From positions 1-63,384 of the IMG/VR virus record IMGVR_UViG_3300017987_000091: a stretch of DNA of 63,384 bases; one strand, 5' to 3'. Source of the stretch: a virus. The notes under the pieces were generated by a model. It had not been told where the DNA came from, did no database searches, and saw only the letters and a list, made by a program, of their open reading frames with translations. The translations under genes and the position numbers were made by a program. This document shows positions 25,294 to 34,541 of this stretch, piece by piece (position 1 is the stretch's first letter; each line of letters opens with the position of its first letter).

Positions 25294-26472
25294 CTACAAG
25301 TGCACCGTGGTGCTGGTCAGGTTCAGGATTTCGTTGAAGTCAGGTTCGGCGCTGGTCACCGCGCCGGCGCCGATGTTGAAGGTCACCGTGGCCCGCTTCA
25401 GCCCCGCGACGCTGGCGATCTGCCCCTGCAGGTCAAGATCCTGGATCGATTCCCCCACCGTCAGCAGCGCAAACAGGGCTTCGTTTGCTTCTTCGATCGG
25501 GGTGTCCACGTCGGTCAGCACGTACCCCGGTTCCAGCTCCACCGTCACGTCGGTGGTGCAGCCCAGCTGCGACGCCCAGCTGAAGCTAATGGACTTGGAA
25601 AGGCCGTCGCGCTTGGTTACCGTGCGCGTCACGTCGGCCCCGTTGGCCTTGATCCCCTGCGGCAGCTGCATGTAAATCGTTTCGGCCACTTCGTCCTTTT
25701 GCGCGTCGGTCAGGCTGTTGGGCCAAATGATCGACGTGCTGCTGTTCGGGGGTACCGTCACCCCACCGATCACCTGCTGCGTCGGTTCGTCGTTGTCGAT
25801 CACCAGCGCGGCCGCCACGTAGTCCAGGGCCGACAGGTTGGCCAGCAGGCTGTTGCTGTTTCCGCTGCCGTAGATCGATCCCCCTTCAGACTGGCGCAGC
25901 TTGTATTCGTCGTCGGTTTCCCTGTCCTGGCCGTCAGTGCTTTCGGCTGCGTTCGTCACACTGTCCCAGCCGCTGACCGGGGTGACGATCTTGTCAATGT
26001 CGCCGATGTCAGCATGGATCGATCCGGCTTCTTCGGCCTGCACCTGCACGTCCACCGTGCCACCACCCCCGATCGTGGCGTCGGTCAACGTCTTCCACCT
26101 GGCGCGGCCGTCGTCGCCCCCACCTTCCACCACGTTGCTGGACGGGATCACCGTGCCGGCTGTCCCCGACAGGGTGACCGTGGCCAGGCTGTAGGTGGCT
26201 TCGTTGCGGAAAACACCGATCAGCCCACCGATATCGTCCAGCTGGGCCCCGGTGGCGCCGTTCCGGTTGAAGGCGTCGTAAACGGCCTGCAGGCCTTCAC
26301 TAAGCTCCCCCAGCCGGATCGAAGCGTTGGCGGTGATATTCCCCAGGAAAGTATCATCTGACCAGTCATTCACCAGGCCGGTGGCTGCGTCGTAGTAGTC
26401 GCGCATGATCTGGCGAAAGTCGGCGGCCCTGCGGGCCAGGAACCCCGTGCTGGAAAGGCCGTAGGTGGTCAT
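25294..26472 (-). CDS. Baseplate J-like protein (Mu gp47 type)
   Basis: 392 aa. The N-terminus (STGFLARRAADFRQIMRDYY), GATGAQLDDIGGLIGVFR and later ESTDGQDRETDDEYKLR are hallmark stretches of the baseplate J/gp47 family. It forms the wedge ring of a contractile baseplate. It overlaps the gp25-like gene by four bases. Confidence 0.9.
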   Translation of the reverse strand: MTTYGLSSTGFLARRAADFRQIMRDYYDAATGLVNDWSDDTFLGNITANASIRLGELSEGLQAVYDAFNRNGATGAQLDDIGGLIGVFRNEATYSLATVTLSGTAGTVIPSSNVVEGGGDDGRARWKTLTDATIGGGGTVDVQVQAEEAGSIHADIGDIDKIVTPVSGWDSVTNAAESTDGQDRETDDEYKLRQSEGGSIYGSGNSNSLLANLSALDYVAAALVIDNDEPTQQVIGGVTVPPNSSTSIIWPNSLTDAQKDEVAETIYMQLPQGIKANGADVTRTVTKRDGLSKSISFSWASQLGCTTDVTVELEPGYVLTDVDTPIEEANEALFALLTVGESIQDLDLQGQIASVAGLKRATVTFNIGAGAVTSAEPDFNEILNLTSTTVHL

Positions 26473-26900
26473 GATCCGATCCTTCCTGAACCCTGCGTCA
26501 CGATCCCGATGGTCACCGCGGGGTTCCTATTGCCAGGACCATCCCCGATCGGTGACACGGCCACCGACAGTTCCCCCTGTTCGGTGGAAACCGTGGCCGT
26601 GAAGCTGACCGTGCGGGTGGCCTGGTCCCAGGTCGCTGTTCCCCCGCTGACGATCCGATCCACTTCGGGGGCCGTTTCGATTTCCCGGCGAAGGTCGGCG
26701 CCGATATCGTCCAGGGGCACCGGCTTCGTGGTGGTCCATTCCATGTAGTTCAGGCCCTTGGTTTCGTCCAGGATCCATTCCCCCAGGAACCGGCGTAGCC
26801 GGATCATCAGCCGCTGCCGGATCACTTCGATCCCGGTGCCTTGCGCCGGCTTCGTCGGCAGATCCCAGGTGACGGGATCCAGTAGCACGTCGATCGCCAT
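26469..26900 (-). CDS. Baseplate wedge protein, gp25-like
   Basis: 143 aa. VIRQRLMIRLRRFLGEWILD followed by NYMEW and LRREIETAPEV fits the GPW/gp25 family, the lysozyme-fold wedge component that starts sheath assembly. It overlaps the baseplate J gene. Confidence 0.82.
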   Translation of the reverse strand: MAIDVLLDPVTWDLPTKPAQGTGIEVIRQRLMIRLRRFLGEWILDETKGLNYMEWTTTKPVPLDDIGADLRREIETAPEVDRIVSGGTATWDQATRTVSFTATVSTEQGELSVAVSPIGDGPGNRNPAVTIGIVTQGSGRIGS

Positions 26901-27038
26901 TCAACACCCCCAGCCAACCAGCGGCCGCCTGACGGCCGTGGACGTGCTGCGGCTACCACCACAGGGGTGACGCCAGGAACGCCCAGGACGCGCCAGGCTG
27001 GCCCTGCTGCTGTTGAAATTTCGCGCCTGGTCGCCCAT
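26901..27038 (-). CDS. Possible 45-aa coupled ORF
   Basis: The frame starts at ATG 27038 in a TGATG overlap with the stop of the spike gene and ends directly before the gp25-like ATG. The peptide is Ser/Arg-rich (RNFNSSRASLARPGRSW). Spacing favours translation; composition is odd and no family is seen. Confidence 0.35.
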   Translation of the reverse strand: MGDQARNFNSSRASLARPGRSWRHPCGGSRSTSTAVRRPLVGWGC

Positions 27039-27715
27039 CACTTCGCCTTCACCTTCGTGGCGCTGGTATCTGACGGCCAGCCACCAGCGATCAAGGTCGT
27101 CAACAGCGCCTTCAACGCGGCCCCCCCGTCGTTGGCCACTGGCGTCCATGCCGTGAACTGTGCCGCCAGCTGCGTCCAGTTCTGATCGTTCACTGACGAC
27201 AGGGCCACGAAGTCGGTGGCCGTGCTGTCGCCCAGCAGCACCGGGTTCCCGCGAAGCACCGGCGAACCGCTGCTGAACGCTTCGCTGGCCAGCTTGTCAG
27301 GCTTCGCCCTGGTGCCGGGGTAGAACCAGGCGTCGGTCAGGTCGTGCCGCCGTGGATCCTGCGGTTCGTTGCTGTCCTTCCCGGTGGTGAACCATTCGTC
27401 AATGCTGCGTTCACAGAACACCAGCATGCCGTGATCCCCACTTGCCAGCGGCATCGTCAGGGAACCGCTGCCCCCCACCATCCAGGCCACCGGCACGTTG
27501 GCGATGGCCGGCGGATCGTGGAAGACGAAGGCTTCTTCATCTTCGTCCCAGTGTTTGAAACGGATCGCCGGCCTGGCCGTCACCGTCTGCAGCGCACTGT
27601 CGTAGCTTTCCACCACCGCCGGGATCGCAGTGTGGACCATGGCCAGGGCAGCACGGATCGCTTCCTTCACCACGTCGGCGAAGCTGGGGATCGCTGACTG
27701 GTCCTTGTCGGTCAT
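27038..27715 (-). CDS. Baseplate spike/assembly protein (Mu gp45/Gp138-like)
   Basis: 225 aa. An OB-fold start (IPAVVESYDSALQTVTARPA) is followed by VPVAWMVGGSGSLTMPLASGD and GMLVFCERSIDEWF, the pattern of gp45/gp138-type spike proteins. It forms the membrane-piercing tip below the hub. It overlaps the hub gene by four bases. Confidence 0.82.
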   Translation of the reverse strand: MTDKDQSAIPSFADVVKEAIRAALAMVHTAIPAVVESYDSALQTVTARPAIRFKHWDEDEEAFVFHDPPAIANVPVAWMVGGSGSLTMPLASGDHGMLVFCERSIDEWFTTGKDSNEPQDPRRHDLTDAWFYPGTRAKPDKLASEAFSSGSPVLRGNPVLLGDSTATDFVALSSVNDQNWTQLAAQFTAWTPVANDGGAALKALLTTLIAGGWPSDTSATKVKAK

Positions 27716-28536
27716 GCCGCTGCACCCCGTAGCTTTCCGCTGGCGATCACATAGAAGGGATTGTCAAAACCAGAATCCCCCTGGAACTGCACGTCCTTGG
27801 CGGTGTAGGCGCCGGCTTCGTAGTCACCTTCCACCACGTAGTTGCGCCCCGGCCTGATGTTCGGCGCGATCAGGCCGGTGACTTCCACCAGGTCGTCGTC
27901 CTTGCGCTTCGGCCGGCCGATCAGGTTCCCGGTCACGGGGCTGAATACCACCACGTTGGGTTCCCCGGTGTCGCCGTCCTTCGGCACGATCTGCAGCGTG
28001 CCATCACTGATCCACCAGCCGGCTTCGTTCATCAGCGCGATCCGATCCAGCAGTACGTGCGCCGGCCCGCTGTAGGCGAAGCCCTTGGAAAGTCGCTGAT
28101 CGTCGTCCACCTGGATGGTGCCAGGCACCAGGCCAAGCTGCGCCTGGGCTTCGGCCAGGATCTGGGCCACGCTGGTTTCGGTGCTGAAGCTGATGTTGAC
28201 GTGCGCGGCCTGGTATTCCCGGCCGCCGTCCTGGGCTTCGATCGTCAGGATCCGATCCACGGTGTCCTTGGCTTCGTCCACGCCCTTCTTCACGGGGTTG
28301 CCCCTGAAGATCAGCTGGGGCACTTCGTGGCCGGCGAACAGCTGGACGATCGCCCCCTTTTCCTGGGCCAGCGATGCCGTGTCTTCTGGGGGGTTGTACA
28401 CCGTGATCTTGGCCTTGTTCGGCGTTCCTGTCGGGGTGTGCTTCACGTCGAAGACGGTGCGCAGGTTGGACCAGGACTGGCCGGCTTCGCCGACCTTGCC
28501 GATCTGGACCGTCACCTGGCGCTGCCACAGCGTCAT
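27712..28536 (-). CDS. Baseplate hub protein (gp44/gp27-like)
   Basis: 274 aa. A beta-rich protein with NKAKITVYNPPEDTASL and later GFAYSGPAHVLLDRIALMN, typical of phage hub/late-control-D-type proteins. ATG 28536 overlaps the upstream stop; a longer frame extending to 28785 runs over the previous gene and is rejected. Confidence 0.72.
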   Translation of the reverse strand: MTLWQRQVTVQIGKVGEAGQSWSNLRTVFDVKHTPTGTPNKAKITVYNPPEDTASLAQEKGAIVQLFAGHEVPQLIFRGNPVKKGVDEAKDTVDRILTIEAQDGGREYQAAHVNISFSTETSVAQILAEAQAQLGLVPGTIQVDDDQRLSKGFAYSGPAHVLLDRIALMNEAGWWISDGTLQIVPKDGDTGEPNVVVFSPVTGNLIGRPKRKDDDLVEVTGLIAPNIRPGRNYVVEGDYEAGAYTAKDVQFQGDSGFDNPFYVIASGKLRGAAA

Positions 28537-28886
28537 GCTGACACCCTCAGCGGGAATTCGGGGGTTTCCGCTGCCGGCAGTTCGTCTTCTTCGTAGTACA
28601 CCAGCCGCACCGAATCCCCGAAGTCTTCCCGCCGGTAGGGATCCTTTCCGCTGGCGATGATCATGCCTTCGGGCCCCGTGGGCAGCGACAGGTCCAACAG
28701 CGGCCCGTAGCCAGGGGAAACCCTGCGCCCCAGCGCCACGGCGACGCCGGCGGCCGTGTACACGTCCAGGTACCAGGCGCGGCACCGTTCCCGCCAGGTC
28801 AGCGTGATCCTGAACTTGCCGTCCCCCAGTGGGACCGTTTGCCAGTCGTGGGGCTTCACCGGGAACGCTTTGATCGCTTGGCCCAT
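28533..28886 (-). CDS. Baseplate plug-like protein
   Basis: 117 aa. RITLTWRERCRAWYLDVY, ALGRRVSPGYGPLLDL and FGDSVRLVYYEEDE fit the small baseplate plug family that sits between the Dit-like and hub genes in many myoviruses. Confidence 0.7.
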   Translation of the reverse strand: MGQAIKAFPVKPHDWQTVPLGDGKFRITLTWRERCRAWYLDVYTAAGVAVALGRRVSPGYGPLLDLSLPTGPEGMIIASGKDPYRREDFGDSVRLVYYEEDELPAAETPEFPLRVSA

Positions 28887-29431
28887 TATTTGCGCCCCCC
28901 CGTCAGGTTGAACAGCTTGCTGGTCAGGTTGCTGTCGGTTTCGCTGTCGGTGGTTTCGGTGGCCTGTTCCCCGCTGTCGCTGCTGTTGTCGCTACCACCT
29001 TCCACCCTGGCCAGCGGTGCCAGGATCACGGTGCCGATGGACGCGATCTGCACCTGCTGGAATTCCAGATCGTACACGTGGCGATCCACCAGGTCGTCGG
29101 TGAACGGGGCCCGCAGCAGGACGCAGTTCGTAAACGTCCCCCGCTTCGTGGTCGTCACCGTCAGCCGGTGCCCCAGGCAATCCCGCAGGAATTCCACCGC
29201 CTTCTGCATGCGCTGGGGGCTGATTTCGCCGGGGGTGTTCAGGTAGGGGCTGCGGCCCAGCAGGGCCCGAACGAAGATCATCTGGTTGCCCACCTGGACG
29301 TGATCGCTGACTTCGTTGCCATCGGCGATCGGGTGCTGCGTCGGCGCGGCCGGCTGATCAAACCGTTCATCCAGCACCGTGTCGAAGATCAGCTGCTGGC
29401 CGGTTTCCGTGTCCAGGATGGTGAACGGCAT
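28886..29431 (-). CDS. Dit-like baseplate protein
   Basis: 181 aa. The first 130 residues (FDTVLDERFDQPAAPTQHPI, NEVSDHVQVGN) match the Dit-like tail protein pattern. A Ser/Asp/Thr-rich tail follows. It connects tape measure and hub. Confidence 0.75.
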   Translation of the reverse strand: MPFTILDTETGQQLIFDTVLDERFDQPAAPTQHPIADGNEVSDHVQVGNQMIFVRALLGRSPYLNTPGEISPQRMQKAVEFLRDCLGHRLTVTTTKRGTFTNCVLLRAPFTDDLVDRHVYDLEFQQVQIASIGTVILAPLARVEGGSDNSSDSGEQATETTDSETDSNLTSKLFNLTGGRK

Positions 29432-29434
29432 CTG

Positions 29435-31135
29435 CTACCCTTCCCCCCCGCCCAGCGTGGCCATGGCGTCGCGCTTTTCGCGTTCCTGGGCGTTGCGCAC
29501 CAGGGATTCGGCCCCCTGCTGATCGATCCCGGTGTTGTGGAAGTGGTAGGTGCCGCCAACGTAGGACATGCCCCCCATGGGGCCGCCGGCGGCAGCTGGT
29601 GCCGGCCCTATGTTGACGCCCATCTGTTCAGGGAAGAACACGGGGGCCAGGAAGTCGAAGGCCTTGGAAAGCCAGGGCACCGCGTCCATGCCTTCCCTGA
29701 ATTCCCTGAAGAATTTTTTGATCGCTTTCCCGATCCTGGTCCACTGCGTCTTGAAGTTCGCCAGTCCCAGCATGATCGCGTCGATCGTCCAGGCTATGGC
29801 TTCCAAGGTCCACAGCAGGCCCTGTTCAGCCAGATAGTTCATTTCTTTGAAGCCGGCGCCCCAGTTATCCCTGAACCGTTCGAAGTGGAAGATCGCTTCG
29901 TCCACCCCTTCGGCCCAGCCTATTTGTTTGAAGGTTTCCCCGATCTGTTCGGTGGTGCGGGCCAGGGCCCCCAGGGCCCCGTCAGCTTCCCGGTTTTTTT
30001 CAATGAACCGGCCCATGGCCGATTCCCCACCCTTCAGGTACACGTACAGATCTTCGAAGATCAGATAGATCCCGCCCAGCACCAGGCCTATGCCCAGGAT
30101 CCCCTTCAAGAAGGCCGCAACCCACAGCAGGGAAACACCCCTGGCGGCCGCGAAGGTCACCACCAGGGCCCGCATGGCCTTGATCGTCTTCCACAGGTTG
30201 TAGATCACCTGCGCCATCTTCGCGCCGGCCAGGAACACCAGCAGCTTGAACACGCGGTCCATGGCCTTGCCCCAGCCACCTGTTGCCTGCACCACGCTGT
30301 CAATGGTGCGCGCTGTAGCGATCAGCCTGCGCAGGTTTTTGTCCACCCGCTTCAGCCACACGTCCAGCCGTTCCTGCACGATTTCCCGGTTGATCTTCCA
30401 CCATTCCCTGAAGCGTCGGATCGCGTCGATCAGCACCGGCATCAGGGCCACCCCCACGGTGTTGCGCACCCCGATCATGACGGCCTTCAGCGTCAGCAGT
30501 TCGTTCCTGAATTCGGCCGTGGTTTCCAGGGCTTCCCTATCCATCACGATGCCTGTGGCCCTGGCTTCTTCCCGCAGCCGTTCCATTTCTTCGCTGCCGT
30601 GCTTCAGCATCGTGACCATCTGCACCCCTTCGCTATCGAATAGCTTGAAGGCGATTCGCAGCAGCTGGCCTTCGTCCTTCACGTTCTTCATGGCGTCGGC
30701 CACCTGGTTCAGCAGGTCGTCGGCTTCGCGAAGCTTTCCGCTGCTGTCGGTCAGCTGGATCCCCAGTTCGGCCAGTGTGTCCTTGGCTTCCCCCGTGCCG
30801 GCGCTGGCTTCTGCAGCGCGACGCAGGAACCGCTGAAGGCCCATTGTCAGGGTGCGCTGTTCGATCCCCACCATGGCGCCGGCGTAGCGGTATTCTTGCA
30901 GGGCGTCGGTGGCAATGTTCAGCTTGTCGGCGGCCTGCAGGATTTCAAAACCATATTCCCCGGTTTTATAAACCAGGTACCCCATGGCCCCGCTGACGGC
31001 GGTGATACCAAGGACCAGCTGGCCGGCCGACTTCTTCAGGGCTTCGAAGTTCCGATCAAACCGCGCCAGCGCCTTGTCGTCGGCGTCCACGCCCAGCTTG
31101 ACAAGCAGTTCCCTGATGGTGGTGGGCGCAGGCAT
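29435..31135 (-). CDS. Tape measure protein
   Basis: 566 aa, mostly helical. An N-terminal coiled coil precedes hydrophobic segments near residues 38-55 and around residues 280-380, usual for tape measure proteins. Its position after the frameshifted chaperone and before baseplate genes is diagnostic. If length sets the tail, a rule of thumb of about 1.5 angstrom per residue gives a short tail near 85 nm. Confidence 0.88.
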   Translation of the reverse strand: MPAPTTIRELLVKLGVDADDKALARFDRNFEALKKSAGQLVLGITAVSGAMGYLVYKTGEYGFEILQAADKLNIATDALQEYRYAGAMVGIEQRTLTMGLQRFLRRAAEASAGTGEAKDTLAELGIQLTDSSGKLREADDLLNQVADAMKNVKDEGQLLRIAFKLFDSEGVQMVTMLKHGSEEMERLREEARATGIVMDREALETTAEFRNELLTLKAVMIGVRNTVGVALMPVLIDAIRRFREWWKINREIVQERLDVWLKRVDKNLRRLIATARTIDSVVQATGGWGKAMDRVFKLLVFLAGAKMAQVIYNLWKTIKAMRALVVTFAAARGVSLLWVAAFLKGILGIGLVLGGIYLIFEDLYVYLKGGESAMGRFIEKNREADGALGALARTTEQIGETFKQIGWAEGVDEAIFHFERFRDNWGAGFKEMNYLAEQGLLWTLEAIAWTIDAIMLGLANFKTQWTRIGKAIKKFFREFREGMDAVPWLSKAFDFLAPVFFPEQMGVNIGPAPAAAGGPMGGMSYVGGTYHFHNTGIDQQGAESLVRNAQEREKRDAMATLGGGEG

Positions 31136-31138
31136 CAG

Positions 31139-31474
31139 CTACCCCTTCCAGTGCTTTCGCATGCGGGGGCCCCTGCTGCTGCCCTTCGGGCGTGGCCGCG
31201 GTGGCGTGTTGCCTGGGATGTTGTCAGACGGTCCCAGTTCGTTCAAAAGGTCCAGGACATGCTGCGCTTCCACCAGGTCGGCGAAGGTCCACCTGTGGCG
31301 AATTTCCCAAAGGCCATCTGGGATCGCTTGGCTGATCACTACCCTCCACTCCCACAGGTTTACCCCTTCAAGGACTGCCGTTCTGATCGCCGTTTCCTGG
31401 CGCTGGCGTTCGATGCTTCGGCCTTCAGCATCTGCATCCCCAGATCCAGCCCCTTGGATATACCTGAAAGCGGA
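31139..31474 (-). CDS. Tail assembly chaperone, frameshift extension (T part)
   Basis: This frame has no good start of its own and overlaps the end of the upstream gene in the -1 frame. A -1 slip at the T7 run (31474-31480) would make a fusion of 164 shared residues plus 111 from this frame (275 aa). The arrangement directly before the tape measure is the conserved G/GT layout of tailed phages. The extension contains VNLWEWRVVISQAIPDG and a basic end. Confidence 0.8.
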   Translation of the reverse strand, partial: SAFRYIQGAGSGDADAEGRSIERQRQETAIRTAVLEGVNLWEWRVVISQAIPDGLWEIRHRWTFADLVEAQHVLDLLNELGPSDNIPGNTPPRPRPKGSSRGPRMRKHWKG

Positions 31475-31965
31475 AAAAAACCGTTCAGATCTATCCCCTT
31501 CCATACCGCCTTCACCAGCTCCCAATAGTTGCCGGTGTAGGCCGCATTGAATTCCAGTTCCACGGCCAGCTTCTTGCCGTCGCGCGTCGTGCGCTTCAGC
31601 AGATCGGTGGTCAGTTCGGCCATGGCCAGGTCCAGGATCGCGTTCTTCAGATCGCGGCCCACCCGGCCCACGTCGATCTTCCCCTGCACCTTCTGCAGCG
31701 TCGGCGCCAGGCCGCCGTCCATGTCCAGGTCGGCGAATATGTCCTTGGTGTTGAAGGCCGCGTCAGCCAGGCCAGCCAGGGGTTCAGCAGCAGCAGCGTA
31801 CAGCTTCCACATGATCCGCTGTCCTTCTGCTGCTGGATGCAGCACCATGCTGTATTCGTGCGGGTTTCCGTCCTTGTCGGTCAGCTGGAACCGTTCCAGG
31901 TTCGGGATCTTGTCCAGGGCCTGGTCATGTTCCGGCATGGCATCGGTTCCCATGTTCTCCCCCAT
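31360..31965 (-). CDS. Tail assembly chaperone (G part)
   Basis: 201 aa, helical and soluble, starting at ATG 31965 with GGGAGG six bases upstream. It acts in tail assembly by coating the tape measure protein, and is normally made in excess over the frameshift product. The slippery run near codon 164 controls that ratio. Confidence 0.82.
   Translation of the reverse strand: MGENMGTDAMPEHDQALDKIPNLERFQLTDKDGNPHEYSMVLHPAAEGQRIMWKLYAAAAEPLAGLADAAFNTKDIFADLDMDGGLAPTLQKVQGKIDVGRVGRDLKNAILDLAMAELTTDLLKRTTRDGKKLAVELEFNAAYTGNYWELVKAVWKGIDLNGFFPLSGISKGLDLGMQMLKAEASNASARKRRSERQSLKG
31474..31480 (-). promoter_or_regulatory. Slippery site for programmed -1 frameshift
   Basis: On the minus strand the run reads GGT TTT TTT CCG in the G frame, a T TTT TTT heptamer. 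A -1 slip gives TTT TTT TCC and enters the extension frame, where the downstream sequence stays open to 31139. Confidence 0.8.
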
Positions 31966-31991
31966 GGGGTACCTCCCTGCGTTGGGGTTCG

Positions 31992-32039
31992 GCTGGGATG
32001 CAGTCCCAGCAAGTTGTCAACGCTGCCACCACGGCAGCG
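31992..32039 (-). terminator. Two tandem hairpins after the tail tube gene
   Basis: GCTGGGA/TCCCAGC (31992-32010) and CGCTGCC/GGCAGCG (32021-32039) are perfect 7-bp stems in the gap after the tube gene. No strong T-run follows, so partial termination or mRNA stabilisation of the abundant tube/sheath message is likely. Confidence 0.45.
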
Positions 32040-32040
32040 A

Positions 32041-32499
32041 CTAAACCACGTTCAGCAACCCGTAGGTGCGTTTCGGCTTGTTCAGCTTCAGCCTGAAGAC
32101 ACGTTCCCCGGCGGTGCGCCCCTTCGTCTGGGGGGGCCGCGCCATGAAGGTGGTGTACAGGGAAAGGCAGCTGTCGCCGGTGCTGCTGCATTTCATGGCG
32201 AACGGCAGCGGTGTGATCGGCGTGCCGGCCGCCACGGCCAGCAGCTGGGCTTCCAGCAGCAAGATCAGATCCCGGTAGGCCTTGGAGGTTTCCATCAGGC
32301 TGATATTGCAGTACACGTCGTGGTTGTTCACCCGGCTGCTGACGCTTTCGCCGTCGCTGCCAACCTGATCTTCAAACAGGTCGCCACCTTCTTCGTATTC
32401 GATCCCGCCGTCTTCGCTGTAGCCGCTGACGACAACGGGGCCCACCGACACGAAGCACGTGGCCAGGTTGTAGGTTTTATTGACTTCGGGGCTTGTCAT
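32041..32499 (-). CDS. Tail tube protein (DUF3277-like)
   Basis: 152 aa. SYDPATCFVSV-type starts are typical of the family; here it reads YNLATCFVSVGPVVVSGYSE. Its place directly after the sheath and before the assembly chaperone identifies the tube. It polymerises as hexameric rings inside the sheath. Confidence 0.82.
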   Translation of the reverse strand: MTSPEVNKTYNLATCFVSVGPVVVSGYSEDGGIEYEEGGDLFEDQVGSDGESVSSRVNNHDVYCNISLMETSKAYRDLILLLEAQLLAVAAGTPITPLPFAMKCSSTGDSCLSLYTTFMARPPQTKGRTAGERVFRLKLNKPKRTYGLLNVV

Positions 32500-32516
32500 C
32501 GGTCAGTACCTCCCTG

Positions 32517-33599
32517 TTAGGCCGCTTCGGGCAGTGCGGTGGTGCCCAGGTACACGTTCACCTGGAAGACACGTGCGTTGGTGGTCAGCTGTCCTTCAAC
32601 CGTGAACCGCAGCCGCTTGGCCGCGATATCGGTGGCGTCGGGGGTGATCGGCGTCACCCGTGTCTGGTCCTTCACGAAGTGGTTGGCCGCTTCCCCCTGG
32701 GACAGCAGGCCGCTGATGATCCCCGCGGTTTCGTTGCTGCCGCTGGGATCCACGTTGATCTTTTCGTGCTTCGCGGCCTTTTCCGCCACCCTGGCGATCA
32801 GCCGTTCCCGCAGCCGCGTCTTGAACCAGTCGGCCGTCACAATGTGATCGATCGGCCTGGCCGCGCAGTTCCAGCCACCGGAAACCCAGCTGTTTGACGT
32901 GCCGAATTCGCACAGCACGTTCACTTCGTTGCCTTCGGCGAAGGCCAGCTGGCCGGCGGTCAGGGCCGTGGTGTAGGCCGCCACTTCGTTGACGTTGCCT
33001 TCAAAGGCCCCAGACAAGTAGTCAGGATCGACGTTCAGCCGGTCCACCATCCAGCACAGCGCCATATTCTCGGCCGCGATGTCGTGGTAGGCGACGCAGC
33101 TGCGTTCCCTGTTTTCCAGGGCCGTCAGCGTCGCGGGGTAGTCCACGGTCAGCCAGTCGGCATCTGCTGACTGCAGGCCGCTGATGTAGAAGTCATAGCC
33201 TTCCAGGGCTGCGCTGACTTCCAGGATTTCGGTGGCCGTGCGCTTGTCCAGCGCCACGCCGTAGAATTCGGCACCGGCCGCGATGCAGGCCGCCAGGCCG
33301 TCGTCGTAGCCTTCGGCGCCCCCGGTGTCCACCCGGCCCACCAGGATTTCCTGCGGGATCGGCCGCTGGGCAAAACCATCGGTGAGCGCCTGGGCGACTT
33401 CGGCGGTGATATAGCCGGCCGTTTCGTCGTCGTCCACGTCGGTGGTGCTGTTGTAGGTTCTGAAGCGGTCACCGTTCAGGGCGTTGCCCGTCCCCTGCGC
33501 TTCGTCCACCAGGTACAGCACTGTGCTGAAGGTCGCACCCTGGCCCACGACTGGGGCAAGGTACACGTTGATCACGATGTTGCTTTCGCCGTATGCCAT
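32517..33599 (-). CDS. Tail sheath protein (DUF3383-like)
   Basis: 360 aa. The N-terminal NIVINVYLAPVVGQGATFST and the central domain with LNGDRFRTYNS and AAYTTALTAGQLAFAEGN fit the DUF3383 sheath family. This is direct evidence for a contractile tail. It precedes the tube gene as in other myoviruses. Confidence 0.86.
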   Translation of the reverse strand: MAYGESNIVINVYLAPVVGQGATFSTVLYLVDEAQGTGNALNGDRFRTYNSTTDVDDDETAGYITAEVAQALTDGFAQRPIPQEILVGRVDTGGAEGYDDGLAACIAAGAEFYGVALDKRTATEILEVSAALEGYDFYISGLQSADADWLTVDYPATLTALENRERSCVAYHDIAAENMALCWMVDRLNVDPDYLSGAFEGNVNEVAAYTTALTAGQLAFAEGNEVNVLCEFGTSNSWVSGGWNCAARPIDHIVTADWFKTRLRERLIARVAEKAAKHEKINVDPSGSNETAGIISGLLSQGEAANHFVKDQTRVTPITPDATDIAAKRLRFTVEGQLTTNARVFQVNVYLGTTALPEAA

Positions 33600-33612
33600 G
33601 GCTCACTCCCTG

Positions 33613-34182
33613 TTAGACATTAAAGTCCCACGTTCCGGTCAGGTCGCTGGGGGTGCTGGCGAAGTCAAACTGCACCTGCACCAGTTCCATCGCGGTGGCC
33701 GCCTGCTGTGCGGTCAGCACCGCGTAAAAGATTTCGAATTCCTGCAAGTACCGCGGCATGATCCTGGTGGAGCTCGGCCCATGCAGCAGGCTGGACAAGT
33801 CCTGCAGCCCACCGAAGGGTTCCAACCACACCAGGCCCGTTTCCATCAGGGCGATCGTCGCTGGAAGACGCAGCTGCGACTTCATGCGGGTGATCCATTC
33901 AGCGGCCGCACTGCCCCAGGCGTTCATTGACAAGGTGCCCCGGCGCTGGCCCCGCTGCCGCAGTTTGCTTTCGTCGGTCGGTGGGGTGCCCACCACCTGG
34001 TTGATCACTTCGTCGTGGCCCACAACCACGTCGGCCAGCGGCACCCTGACGGAAATGCAAGGGGGGGACGGCCTCGGGGCCTTCTGATCTTCGGCGTACA
34101 CCTGGGCGGCCGTCAGGCCGGCGTTGGTGCCCATCAGCACGTTGCGCGCGACGGTGTAGATCAGGGTGCGGATTTCGTCCAT
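33613..34182 (-). CDS. Neck/tail terminator protein (LIC_12616-like)
   Basis: 189 aa. The start MDEIRTLIYTVARNV followed by PPCISVRVPLADVVVGHDEV fits the phage neck terminator family. ATG 34182 overlaps the upstream stop by one base. It caps the tail before head joining. Confidence 0.72.
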   Translation of the reverse strand: MDEIRTLIYTVARNVLMGTNAGLTAAQVYAEDQKAPRPSPPCISVRVPLADVVVGHDEVINQVVGTPPTDESKLRQRGQRRGTLSMNAWGSAAAEWITRMKSQLRLPATIALMETGLVWLEPFGGLQDLSSLLHGPSSTRIMPRYLQEFEIFYAVLTAQQAATAMELVQVQFDFASTPSDLTGTWDFNV

Positions 34183-34541
34183 CACGCCACCACTTCGTCC
34201 AGGCGCACCAGCTTGTATTTGCCGTGCGGGATCAGCTTTCGCTGCCCTTGCCACTGGCGCACTTCGTACCAGATCCCGTCCACTTCCACGTTGTCGGGAA
34301 CCACCTGCGGGGTGGCCCGTTCGTCCAGGGTGCGGATCGCGGCCTTCGTGTACAGCTTCTTCACGTCGGTGTGCCGTTCGCCTTCGGGCAAGGTCAGCAT
34401 TTCCCGATCGTTCAGGGGCTGGACGCTGCCGAAGAAGTAGGCGTCAGCCGGCAGCTGGTCGCCGGTGTACAGGCCGTCAGCGTCCCAGCTCCCGACGCTG
34501 AAGCGACGCCGGCGCAGCCGTTCCTGTCCCAGCACCGTCAT
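34182..34541 (-). CDS. Probable head-tail joining protein
   Basis: 119 aa, beta-rich and basic (GIWYEVRQWQGQRKLIPH). It is encoded between the HK97-gp10-like and terminator genes, the slot of head closure or neck proteins. The function is inferred from order. Confidence 0.6.
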   Translation of the reverse strand: MTVLGQERLRRRRFSVGSWDADGLYTGDQLPADAYFFGSVQPLNDREMLTLPEGERHTDVKKLYTKAAIRTLDERATPQVVPDNVEVDGIWYEVRQWQGQRKLIPHGKYKLVRLDEVVA

